Of a stretch of DNA of 18,158 nt, positions 7,484-14,842 are shown piece after piece. Position 1 is the stretch's first letter, and the number at the start of each line of letters is the position of its first letter. Both the position numbers and the translations under genes were made by a program. The notes below the pieces were generated by a model, which saw only the letters and a list, made by a program, of their open reading frames with translations, was not told where the DNA came from and did no database searches. The DNA comes from Actinomycetota bacterium (GTDB lineage: Bacteria > Actinomycetota > Actinomycetes > S36-B12 > UBA5976), in the NCBI GenBank assembly GCA_005789325.1, contig SXYE01000055.1, positions 1-18,158 on the forward strand. Reading direction: 5' to 3'.

Positions 7484-8235
7484 GCCACACTCCATCCACC
7501 ATCAACGCTAACAGAAATTCCTGTTATCCCTGATGCTTCATCACTTAAAAGAAAAGAAACTGTCTTTGCTACCTCACTAGCAGTAACCGGTCTTTTAATG
7601 GGAGATCTTTCATTCCATTTCTTTACACCTTCAGGCCATGATTTATCTAAACCATCTCGATTAACTAAACCTGGTGCAACAGCGTTACATCTCACACCCA
7701 TTGCTGCTAATTCAACAGCTGCTAATTCTGTGTATCGAGTTAATGCCGCTTTACTTGATGCATATAGCGAATGATTTGGAAATGGATGTTCGGCCTCAAC
7801 TGAGGTGATATTTACGATGGCATTTCCTGGCTTAAAAATATTCAAACATGCTTTCACAATTGCTTGAGGCGCTAAAACGTTAGTAAACATTATTGAATTC
7901 ATTACTTCATCATCAAGTGGATCTTCGGGATCAAGGCTTTGATCTGCTGCGTTATTTACTAGATAATCAATAGTTGTGACTTTTTCTAATATTTTTGAAA
8001 CTAGTTTTTCGGCTACTTCATCAAGATTTCCTTTAGAAAGATCACTTTTTATGCTAAAAGCTTTAGCACCACTTTTATTTATTTCAGCCACTACTTCCTG
8101 AGCGGCTTTCTCATTACTTTTGTAATGAATTACAACTTGAGCGCCCTCTTGAGCAAGTTTGAGGGCAATTTCTTTACCTAAACCAGAGCTAGCTCCAGTT
8201 ACTAGAGCAACTTTATTTTCAAATCTTTTTATCAT
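7480..8235 (-). CDS. short-chain dehydrogenase/reductase of unknown substrate, in nucleoside operon
   Basis: Classical SDR, 251 residues. The N-terminal cofactor motif is TGASSGLGKE (14-23), followed by VNNAAD, a serine in NITSVEAEH, and the catalytic YASSK (Tyr/Lys). The C-terminus is GISVSVDGGWSVA. The segment after the second strand reads VIHYKSNEKAA, with no acidic residue at the usual NAD-selecting place, which suggests NADP(H). It overlaps both neighbours by ATGA (8232-8235 and 7480-7483) and has no ribosome site of its own, so it is translationally coupled to the amidohydrolase and the pyrimidine phosphorylase. Its substrate is unknown. An action on a nucleoside, a released sugar, or a pterin-like compound handled by the amidohydrolase would all fit; none is shown. 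Confidence 0.85.
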   Translation of the reverse strand: MIKRFENKVALVTGASSGLGKEIALKLAQEGAQVVIHYKSNEKAAQEVVAEINKSGAKAFSIKSDLSKGNLDEVAEKLVSKILEKVTTIDYLVNNAADQSLDPEDPLDDEVMNSIMFTNVLAPQAIVKACLNIFKPGNAIVNITSVEAEHPFPNHSLYASSKAALTRYTELAAVELAAMGVRCNAVAPGLVNRDGLDKSWPEGVKKWNERSPIKRPVTASEVAKTVSFLLSDEASGITGISVSVDGGWSVA

Positions 8236-9539
8236 TTGGCACTATGAATTCTTGCTTCACTAATTATTTGGTTCATGTCTACTTTGGTTGAGATTCGATC
8301 AACAATTACTGGATCTCCTGCGACCAAAACGTGCACAACATCACTTCTTCCAGCTGCATAAACCAGCAATCCATGAGGGTCTCCTATCGGAACAAGATGA
8401 GGTTGATCCAGATCTAACACGATTAAATCTGCTTCCTTTCCAACTTCAACACTGCCAATTCGCTCTTGCATACCAAGTGCTAGAGCCCCGCCATAAGTTG
8501 CTGCTCTGACAACTTTTGCAACCGGGATAGCAGCCGCATCTTCTGTGATCAATCTTGCTAAATTCGCAGCTGATCTCATGACATTCCACATGTCTAAATC
8601 ATTACTGGAAGAACAGCCATCAGTTCCAAGAGATACATTAATTCCTAATTCTTTAGCTTTGACCCATTCAAATGCACCACTAGCTAGTTTTAAATTAGAT
8701 CCTGGGCAATGACAAAGACTTACTTTGTTTTCTTTGATTATCTTTCTATCATGATCAGTTAATTTCACAGCGTGAGCAAAGACTGCGTTATCTAATGCGT
8801 TTGCATCATTGAGAACTTTTGTAGGAGTTTTGCCATGACGTTTAATTACATCATCATTTTCTGCTTGGTTCTCAGAAATATGGGTATTGAAAATCGCACC
8901 TATTTCTTTAGCGACTGCTGCAACTTCTGCTAAATGTTCTGGAGAAACTGTGTAAGTAGAATGCGGTTGTGCCACAAGAGGTGCATATGCTCCCCCAATT
9001 TCTTTTATAACCTTGGGCCAATTTCGTAAATGCTCAATTCGTTTATCCCACTCGAGACCATCTGGTCCTGCAAAATCAAAAAAGACTGGACCAATTAAAT
9101 GTCTTAGTCCAACTTCAACGGCACCTTTGTGAGCCATATGGGGATGTAAATACATATCTAATGTGCAAGTTGTGCCACCCAGTAAAGCTTCCAGCGCACC
9201 TAATTTGGCACCAATATATGTACCTTTTTCATCCATAATTCTTGCTTCTTCAGCCCAAACTTTTTCTAAGAATCCTTGTAAATCAACATCTTCGGCAACT
9301 CCACGAAGAAGTGTCATTGGTGTGTGAGTGTGAGTATTAATTAGTCCAGGCATGACCAAGTGGTGAGAACAATCAACTACTTTGTTTGATTGCCACTGAT
9401 TTTCTTGATCAATGGGAACGATTCCAAATATTTTCTCATCTTTTATAGCAATACTTACATTTCTTAAAACAGAGGATTTTTCATCAACTACCACAACATA
9501 TGAAGCATTATGAAGAATTAAATCTACTTGGGTAGCCAT
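8232..9539 (-). CDS. mtaD: amidohydrolase, 5'-methylthioadenosine/S-adenosylhomocysteine deaminase family
   Basis: Metal-dependent deaminase of the MTA/SAH deaminase and chlorohydrolase-like (TrzN/SsnA) group, 435 residues, cytoplasmic. Metal ligands visible are HTH (70-72) in PGLINTHTHTPMTLLRG, His220 in FNTHISEN, His256 in VFAHAV, and Asp307 in LGTDGCSSSNDLDM. The SSNDLDM segment and the early PMTLLRG with a following acidic DVDL are typical of adenosine-type deaminases of this family. It sits between the phosphorylase gene (2 bases apart) and the SDR (ATGA overlap). Beside a 6-oxopurine-type phosphorylase the likely reaction is MTA to methylthioinosine, or adenosine/SAH to the inosine forms. 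Other members deaminate guanine, pterins or triazines, so the substrate remains an inference. Confidence 0.82.
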   Translation of the reverse strand: MATQVDLILHNASYVVVVDEKSSVLRNVSIAIKDEKIFGIVPIDQENQWQSNKVVDCSHHLVMPGLINTHTHTPMTLLRGVAEDVDLQGFLEKVWAEEARIMDEKGTYIGAKLGALEALLGGTTCTLDMYLHPHMAHKGAVEVGLRHLIGPVFFDFAGPDGLEWDKRIEHLRNWPKVIKEIGGAYAPLVAQPHSTYTVSPEHLAEVAAVAKEIGAIFNTHISENQAENDDVIKRHGKTPTKVLNDANALDNAVFAHAVKLTDHDRKIIKENKVSLCHCPGSNLKLASGAFEWVKAKELGINVSLGTDGCSSSNDLDMWNVMRSAANLARLITEDAAAIPVAKVVRAATYGGALALGMQERIGSVEVGKEADLIVLDLDQPHLVPIGDPHGLLVYAAGRSDVVHVLVAGDPVIVDRISTKVDMNQIISEARIHSAK

Positions 9540-9541
9540 AG

Positions 9542-10282
9542 TTATTGGCCCAGAATTCGTGTTGCTTCATTTAATATTTTTACAACTTGTGCAGCTGAAG
9601 TTTCCACTACTTTTTGCACATCTTCCATTGTTATTTCTTCGGCACTTAAACCAGCAGCAGGATTTGACACTATACAAATAGTGGCATATCGCAAACCTTT
9701 TTCAACGGCTAAAACAACTTCAGGAACACCAGTCATTCCCACCATGGTGACACCCATTTTTTGAGCCATTTGAATTTCGGCTTTTGTCTCAAACCTAGGA
9801 CCTTCAAAACCACCATAAACTCCCCCGTTTGAAACAGGGATGTTTAGATTTTCACAACTCTTGATTAATACATCTCGTAATTCTTGGTTATAAGGATTTG
9901 TCATATCAACATGATTGACACCTTCTTCGCCGTCAAAAAAAGTTGAAACTCTATTTTTTGTAAAGTCAATAAAGTCATTAACGACTTGTAATCCGCCAAC
10001 CGGAACTGATTTATCAATTCCTCCACAAACATTAACTGCTAAAACATCCTTTATGCCTAAATCAACCAAGGCTTGAATATTTGCTCGATAATTGACTTTA
10101 TGAGGGGGAACAGAGTGCTTTGTTCCATGTCTTGTTAAAAAATAAGTAACTCGGTCATGCCATGTTCCTTTTGTAACTTGGGCCTGTCCATATTTTGTTT
10201 CAATTACTTTTACTTCAGGGTTTTTTAGTTCAGAAATTGAATAAAATCCTGTACCAGCAATAATTCCTAGTGGTTCTTTCAT
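9542..10282 (-). CDS. purine nucleoside phosphorylase of MTAP family, 6-oxopurine/methylthioinosine type
   Basis: Trimeric PNP/MTAP superfamily, 246 residues. Seen in order: IIAGTGFY (7-14), TRHGTKHSVPPHKVNYRANI (50-69), NVCGGID (84-90), FEGPRFET (159-166) and GMTGVPEVVLA (182-192). At the base-binding loop it has VSNPAAG (205-211), with Asn207. MTA phosphorylases carry a TDYD-type loop there whose Asp residues read the 6-amino group of adenine, while 6-oxopurine phosphorylases use Asn. Inosine, guanosine or 5'-methylthioinosine are therefore more likely substrates than MTA itself, which matches the deaminase encoded next to it. The start ATG 10282 immediately follows the cytidine deaminase stop. 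Genome pipelines would probably label it MTAP; I think that label is too specific. Confidence 0.85.
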   Translation of the reverse strand: MKEPLGIIAGTGFYSISELKNPEVKVIETKYGQAQVTKGTWHDRVTYFLTRHGTKHSVPPHKVNYRANIQALVDLGIKDVLAVNVCGGIDKSVPVGGLQVVNDFIDFTKNRVSTFFDGEEGVNHVDMTNPYNQELRDVLIKSCENLNIPVSNGGVYGGFEGPRFETKAEIQMAQKMGVTMVGMTGVPEVVLAVEKGLRYATICIVSNPAAGLSAEEITMEDVQKVVETSAAQVVKILNEATRILGQ

Positions 10283-10678
10283 TTAAATTAAATTGCTTCC
10301 GTCAAAGGCATCAGGAAGTAATTCCTTTAATCTTTTTGGACCATCATTGTGATCAACTAACAGTTCTGGGCCACCGTGTTCTTGTAACAATTGTCTGCAT
10401 CTTCCACATGGTAATAAAATTCCAGGTTCTGGACCAACGCAGGAAAAAGCAATTAATCTTCCGCCACCTGTTAGGGCAAGTTGGGAAACTAATCCACATT
10501 CTGCACAAAGTGTTAATCCATAAGATGCGTTCTCAACGTTGCATCCAGAGACAATTCGTCCATCGTCAACAAGAGCTGCAGCACCCACAGGAAATTTAGA
10601 GTAATTCACATAGGCATTCTTCTGAGCAATCTTGGCTTGATCACGAAGAACTTGCCAATCAATTTTGAGATTTTCCAT
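10283..10678 (-). CDS. cdd: cytidine deaminase
   Basis: Small homotetrameric-type cytidine deaminase, 131 residues, converting cytidine and deoxycytidine to uridine and deoxyuridine. Zinc and catalytic residues are visible: NVENASYGLTLCAE places Cys58 and Glu60, and PCGRC gives Cys91 and Cys94. SKFPVGAAAL near the N-terminus is also standard. It is the first gene of the salvage operon; its product would feed the pyrimidine phosphorylase at the operon end. The start is ATG 10678, with no strong ribosome site. The 48 bases upstream are AT-rich (TTTATTTAAT) and may hold a promoter, although read-through from the GlpD-like gene cannot be excluded. Confidence 0.95.
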   Translation of the reverse strand: MENLKIDWQVLRDQAKIAQKNAYVNYSKFPVGAAALVDDGRIVSGCNVENASYGLTLCAECGLVSQLALTGGGRLIAFSCVGPEPGILLPCGRCRQLLQEHGGPELLVDHNDGPKRLKELLPDAFDGSNLI

Positions 10679-10726
10679 AACAGGCTTAAGACTACGCCAA
10701 GTGTGAAATTAAATAAAACTAATGGT

Positions 10727-12286
10727 CTAAATTAATGAATTTACGCGCTGGACAAGTCGATTCTGAGAAATCTCTTCAGCGGATCGAATCAGAGATATCG
10801 CTGTTCTTCTGCGCCATAAATCTTCAGGTTTTTGCACCATTTCGTTTTTGACTATGTAAACGCACTCACCAAAGGTCAGTTCTAGTTCTGGAAAAATTCT
10901 CTCTAAATAATCATTATTTTCTCTAAATGATTTCAGAATTTCAAAAGACTCATTTCCATGTCTTCTCCAAATTGCCGGAGCAACAAATTCCACATCACTC
11001 TCGCTAACATTGGAAATACTTTTAAATTCTGAAATGAAATCTTGATATTTATCCTGTTTATCTTCGCCATACCATTTCTTGATTTTGGTAATTCTTATGC
11101 CTAACTTTTTAACAAAATCAACAACCTCTTCACCAACATTTACACAATCAGTTAATTTGCCACCAAAGATTGTAATAATTTTAGTTTTCTTGTTAACTTC
11201 AATTTCATGCTTTCTAGAAAGAGCTGTCCATTCAATCTTTGAAACATCTTTTTTGCCTTTGACAACAAGTGGTCTAACACCGCAGCGTTCTGAAATAATG
11301 TCATTCTTAGTTAATGGAGTAGCTAGATTTAAACAGCGATTTGCTTGCTCGAGAACAAATTCTCTATCTTGATCTGTAACTTCGCTTACTGGATCATCAA
11401 CTCTTGTGTCAGTGGTACCAATGACACTTCTATCTTTCATAGGAATTACATAAAACAAACGTCCCTTATCGTCAAAGAATGCTAGGACTCTGTTGTTAGT
11501 TGTAAGTCTGGGAACAACTAAATGAATACCTTTAGATAAAGCCAATTGATGAATTGTTTGATCGTGAAATTTCTGAGTTAGATCTTTTCCCCATGGACCA
11601 CCTGCGTTAATTACAATTTCGGCAGTGACGTCGAATTGTTCATTATTCAACTCATTTTTTAGATGAAGAGTCCATAAGTCGTTTTCTCTCGTTGCATCTT
11701 GCATTGAAACATAATTAGTTGTGACTGCTCCGTGTTCTGATGCATTTTTAACAAAATCCCAAACAAATCTTGCATCGTTATCGACTAATAGCGCATCGTC
11801 ATATCTGACAGATCCTTTTAACCCTGCTGGATTAATCAAGGTTTCAATCTCAATAGTTTCTTCTGGTGAATATACTTTTGGAGGTTTAGTTTTAAATCTG
11901 CCAAGTATCCAATACAAAATAGTTCCGGCACCGCCAAGAAATCTTCCAAATGGCGCCGTTGGTCCTATTGCTGCAAGAAAAGAAATAGCTTTAATTCGGT
12001 TTGGAAAAGCTTCTAGCATGTGGTTTCGAGATCCGCATAAGTTCCAGACTAATGGAATTTCATAAGTCTGAAGATATTTAATTCCGCCCCAAACCATATT
12101 TGAAGATTCCTGACTAGTTACGCCAGCAAAATCTGCCCGATCAATTAATGCAACTTTTACACCACTTGCTGCTAGTGCAGCAGCGGAAACTGCACCATTT
12201 ATTCCCCCACCAACAATCACAACTTGAAATTTTTGGTCCTTTAATCGTGAAAGGTATTCCCCACGATTATTCAATTCAAGCCTCAC
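10727..12286 (-). CDS. glpD: FAD-dependent glycerol-3-phosphate dehydrogenase (GlpD/GlpA family)
   Basis: Oxidises sn-glycerol-3-phosphate to dihydroxyacetone phosphate with electrons to the respiratory quinone pool. 519 residues: FAD-binding VVIVGGGINGAVSAAALAASG (22-42) and IDRADFAGVTSQESSNMVWGGIKYL, then IVINAGGPWG, IGTTDTRVDDP, GVRPLV, and a C-terminal helical domain with AIWRRHG, VYIVKNEMVQKPEDLWRRRTAI. The C-terminal ALR/DLLRRRT-like element is typical of GlpD. The first signature lacks the Asp usual in GlpD (AxDAxxRG), so this is a divergent member and a related FAD dehydrogenase cannot be excluded. The start is given as GTG 12286. A TTG four codons later (12274) has GAGG 6 bases upstream and is a real alternative. 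The gene is divergent from the DUF4349 lipoprotein. Confidence 0.82.
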   Translation of the reverse strand: MRLELNNRGEYLSRLKDQKFQVVIVGGGINGAVSAAALAASGVKVALIDRADFAGVTSQESSNMVWGGIKYLQTYEIPLVWNLCGSRNHMLEAFPNRIKAISFLAAIGPTAPFGRFLGGAGTILYWILGRFKTKPPKVYSPEETIEIETLINPAGLKGSVRYDDALLVDNDARFVWDFVKNASEHGAVTTNYVSMQDATRENDLWTLHLKNELNNEQFDVTAEIVINAGGPWGKDLTQKFHDQTIHQLALSKGIHLVVPRLTTNNRVLAFFDDKGRLFYVIPMKDRSVIGTTDTRVDDPVSEVTDQDREFVLEQANRCLNLATPLTKNDIISERCGVRPLVVKGKKDVSKIEWTALSRKHEIEVNKKTKIITIFGGKLTDCVNVGEEVVDFVKKLGIRITKIKKWYGEDKQDKYQDFISEFKSISNVSESDVEFVAPAIWRRHGNESFEILKSFRENNDYLERIFPELELTFGECVYIVKNEMVQKPEDLWRRRTAISLIRSAEEISQNRLVQRVNSLI

Positions 12287-12454
12287 AAAGTATGGGTAAG
12301 TAATGTTTTGAACGATTCTACTTTTAATTTACTTCCGAGTAAAGCAGGCTAGCGTTATTTGATTGTTATTTAAATTTCAAGATTTACCCAGGTGCGGAGT
12401 TTGCTTCTAAAGAAGCGAAGTGAAAGTATATAGATACAGATAATAGGAGCTAAA
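12287..12454. promoter_or_regulatory. divergent intergenic region between glpD-like and DUF4349 genes
   Basis: 168 bases with no ORF that I believe. It must hold promoters for both directions. TATATAGAT-like sequence at 12427-12435 could be a -10 for the plus-strand gene, but no matching -35 is seen. GCTTCT-AA-AGAAGC at 12403-12416 is a short near-palindrome of unknown meaning. AGGAG at 12445-12449 is the ribosome site for the TTG start at 12455. Confidence 0.4.
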
Positions 12455-13267
12455 TTGAATAAAAAACTGATGCTAGTAATTTCACTTTTCTCAACACTAG
12501 TTTTGTCAGCTTGTGGTTCAAACACTGACTCAATGGGAATGTCAGATTCTTCAATTAGTTCAATGCCTGCAACCGGTGAAATGACAGTAGAAAATAAGAT
12601 TTCGGCAGATAGATCCATTATCAAAACCTCTTCACTAACTATCAGAGTAAAAAATGTAGAGAAATCTGTAACCGAAGCGCAAACTCTTGCGGCCAGTTTT
12701 GATGGCCGAGTAGATGACTTGTCACAATACAAAAATCCAGGTAGTCAAGATTCCTTAAGTGCAAATCTAACGATAAGAGTTCCAAGTAAGAATCTAGAAG
12801 CTTCCATAGAAGCTTTCAAGAAACTTGGTGATGTTGAGGCTTCCTCAGTTTCAGCTTCTGATGTGACCATGCAAAAAGTTGACTTAGATGCACGAATTGC
12901 TGCATTGACTACATCAATAGAACGATTTAAGCAACTAATTTCTGCGGCAACAAATACTGCTGATCTAATTGCAGCCGAAACTGCCTTAGCTGAGAGACAA
13001 GCTGAATTAGATAGCTTAAATGCTCAACTTAAATATTTATCAGATCAAGTCGACATGTCAGTTATTTACCTTTCCTTACTTCCTAATGACTCTTTCAGTG
13101 CAATAAAGCCAATTGGATTTATTGCAGGAATTGAAAAAGGGTTTGTGGCATTACTTAATGCCTTGGCCAACCTAACTTCAATTCTGGGTTATGCCATCCC
13201 TTGGATTATTTCTATCTTGGTAATAGTTCTGGTATTCAAAATAGTTTCCAGAATAAGAAGAAGATAA
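12455..13267 (+). CDS. DUF4349 lipoprotein with C-terminal membrane anchor
   Basis: 270 residues starting at TTG 12455, chosen because AGGAG (12445-12449) is 5 bases upstream and the translation begins directly with a signal peptide, MNKKLMLVISLFSTLVLSAC. The lipobox LSAC gives lipidated Cys20. After a Ser/Met-rich linker (21-50) comes the DUF4349 domain: IIKTSSLTIRVKNVEK (55-70), an NLTIRVP element (104-110), and a heptad-like coiled coil around 144-200 (LDARIAALTTSIERF, LAERQAELDSLNAQL). It closes with DMSVIYLSL, a hydrophobic segment 240-262 and a basic RIRRR tail. It would be anchored outside the cytoplasm by both the lipid and the helix. The function of DUF4349 is not established. It is followed by the PfkB gene after 27 bases. 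Confidence 0.88.
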   Translation: MNKKLMLVISLFSTLVLSACGSNTDSMGMSDSSISSMPATGEMTVENKISADRSIIKTSSLTIRVKNVEKSVTEAQTLAASFDGRVDDLSQYKNPGSQDSLSANLTIRVPSKNLEASIEAFKKLGDVEASSVSASDVTMQKVDLDARIAALTTSIERFKQLISAATNTADLIAAETALAERQAELDSLNAQLKYLSDQVDMSVIYLSLLPNDSFSAIKPIGFIAGIEKGFVALLNALANLTSILGYAIPWIISILVIVLVFKIVSRIRRR

Positions 13268-13294
13268 CCTTTTCACGGCATAATTGACATCACT

Positions 13295-14233
13295 ATGTCA
13301 AGTGTTCTAGTAATTGGTGAAGCACTAGTTGATGTAGTTCATTCTGGTAATGGTGGAATTAAAAATGTTCCAGGTGGATCCCCAGCCAATACTGCTGTTG
13401 CCCTAGCCCGACTTGGGATAACAACTTTTATGAAAGCTCGAATTTCAAAAGATAAATTTGGTTCGGAAATTCGATCATATCTAGAAAATCAAAATGTTGA
13501 TTTGAACTTATCTCTTTTTGTAGATGAACCATCTTCGGTAATTGATGCTTTCATCCAAAAAGATGGTTCAGCAAAATATGAAGCAAATTTAAAGGGCGCA
13601 TCAGATTATGGATGGACAGAATCTGAGTTAGATATTGCATTAGCTGAAAATATCAAGATAATTCAGCTTGGCTCTTTAACCTCATACATTGAACCCGGAG
13701 CAAGTAATATTGAAAACTGGTACAAAAAGTTAAGGGATAATTCAAAACATTTACTTACCTTTGATCCAAATATCCGTCATCCATTAGATTCTCAGCCAGA
13801 AGTTGAAGTGAGAAAACGTGCTAAAAATTTAGCCAGCTTGGCACATGTTGTTAAGGCAAGTGACGAGGATCTTTCCTGGATTAGTCCAGATCAAGATGTC
13901 ATAGAAACAGCAAAAAACTTTATTGAAAATGGAACTACTTTAGTTGTGATAACACTTGGCAAGAATGGAGCAGTTGCAATAAATAGTAATTTTGAAGTAA
14001 TTCAGATTCCAGCACCAGTAGTAGAAGTCAAAGACACCATTGGTGCAGGAGACACTTTTGCGGCAGCCTTAATTGCTCAACTACTTGAAAAACAAATAGT
14101 TGATGAAAAAGCTCTTTCTGCATTGGCTGTATCTGATTTACGTGACATATTGTCAAACTGCGCGATGACTTCTGCCCTAACTTGTTCAAGACAAGGTGCT
14201 AATCCTCCGTATCGCCATGAAGTTACTTGGTAG
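13295..14233 (+). CDS. PfkB-family sugar kinase, fructokinase-like
   Basis: ATP-dependent kinase of a sugar or nucleoside, 312 residues. The first PfkB motif region is GGSPANTAVALARLG (27-41). The second, DTIGAGDTFAAAL (247-259), contains catalytic Asp253 and the anion hole. FDPNIR (156-161) and VKASDEDL (186-193) are typical of the fructokinase branch. The start ATG 13295 has no ribosome site; a CATAAT at 13279-13284 ends 10 bases before it, which would suit an almost leaderless transcript. It is upstream of bioY by 27 bases. Ribokinase or another sugar specificity is possible and cannot be resolved from motifs. Confidence 0.87.
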   Translation: MSSVLVIGEALVDVVHSGNGGIKNVPGGSPANTAVALARLGITTFMKARISKDKFGSEIRSYLENQNVDLNLSLFVDEPSSVIDAFIQKDGSAKYEANLKGASDYGWTESELDIALAENIKIIQLGSLTSYIEPGASNIENWYKKLRDNSKHLLTFDPNIRHPLDSQPEVEVRKRAKNLASLAHVVKASDEDLSWISPDQDVIETAKNFIENGTTLVVITLGKNGAVAINSNFEVIQIPAPVVEVKDTIGAGDTFAAALIAQLLEKQIVDEKALSALAVSDLRDILSNCAMTSALTCSRQGANPPYRHEVTW

Positions 14234-14250
14234 CATCAACTACCTACCCA

Positions 14251-14255
14251 GGGAG
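14251..14255 (+). promoter_or_regulatory. ribosome binding site fixing the TTG start of bioY
   Basis: GGGAG followed by 5 bases and then TTG 14261. The next in-frame ATG is only at the first membrane segment (ITIPLTMQ region), too late for a BioY protein. Confidence 0.75.
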
Positions 14256-14260
14256 AAAAG

Positions 14261-14839
14261 TTGACTACTTTAAGTGCCTCACCATTCATCGTTGATTCGA
14301 TTTGGCAAAGAACTCGCACTTCGGCATTCATTCAAATATCTGTTCTAACAACTATCACTATTCTGAGCGCGCAGGTAGTAATCCCGTTACCCTTCACCCC
14401 AATTCCATTAACAATGCAAACTTTTGCAATTCTTTTCGGAGCAGCAGCAATTGGGCCTTACAAATCTTTAATTGCACAAGTTGCTTACATATCTCTAGCA
14501 GCTATTGGGTTACCTGTTCTGGCAGGAGATAAAGGTGGAATTGAAGCGATTCTTGGAGCCACCGCGGGTTATTTACTTGCGTTCTTAGTTGCAAGCTTTG
14601 TTGTAGGAAAAATTGCCAGTAAATACTCAACCAAAAAATTCTATGGAGTTCTAGTTGGTTATTTAGTTGGAAGCCTGATTATTTACACTTTGGGCGCAAC
14701 CTGGCTAGCTTTTTACACTGGCAAAGGTTTTGCGTATGGTCTTATGAATGGTGTATTACCTTTTCTAATCGGTGATGCTTTAAAAGCAGCATTAGCGGCA
14801 TCTTTGCTTCCAATATCATGGCGCTTAGTCAAAAAATAA
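14261..14839 (+). CDS. bioY: biotin transporter substrate-binding subunit BioY
   Basis: S-component of an ECF-type biotin importer in the membrane, 192 residues, about six hydrophobic segments. Family motifs: VVIPLPFTPIPLTMQTFAILFGAAAIG near residues 35-62, LAAIGLPVLAGDKGG, GATAGYLLAFLVASFVVG, and near the C-terminus WLAFYTGKGFAYGLMNGVLPFLIGDALKAALA. It starts at TTG with a good ribosome site. No BioM/BioN or EcfA/EcfT energising genes are present nearby, so it must use a shared module elsewhere or act alone. The presence of an importer hints that biotin is scavenged. Confidence 0.95.
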   Translation: MTTLSASPFIVDSIWQRTRTSAFIQISVLTTITILSAQVVIPLPFTPIPLTMQTFAILFGAAAIGPYKSLIAQVAYISLAAIGLPVLAGDKGGIEAILGATAGYLLAFLVASFVVGKIASKYSTKKFYGVLVGYLVGSLIIYTLGATWLAFYTGKGFAYGLMNGVLPFLIGDALKAALAASLLPISWRLVKK

Positions 14840-14842
14840 TTA

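Noticed and set aside
7484..7495. Upstream ATG 7495 as start of the pyrimidine phosphorylase
   Set aside because: ATG 7483 has GGAG at 6 bases and an ATGA overlap with the previous gene; the earlier ATG has no suitably spaced site.
12370..12732. Minus-strand reading frame of 120 codons overlapping the start of the DUF4349 gene
   Set aside because: The plus strand encodes a signal peptide, lipobox and DUF4349 motifs there; the antisense frame has none.
14229..14244. GGTAG/CTACC inverted repeat before bioY as a biotin operator or terminator
   Set aside because: The stem is only 5 bases, overlaps the pfkB stop, and does not resemble the biotin regulator sites I know.
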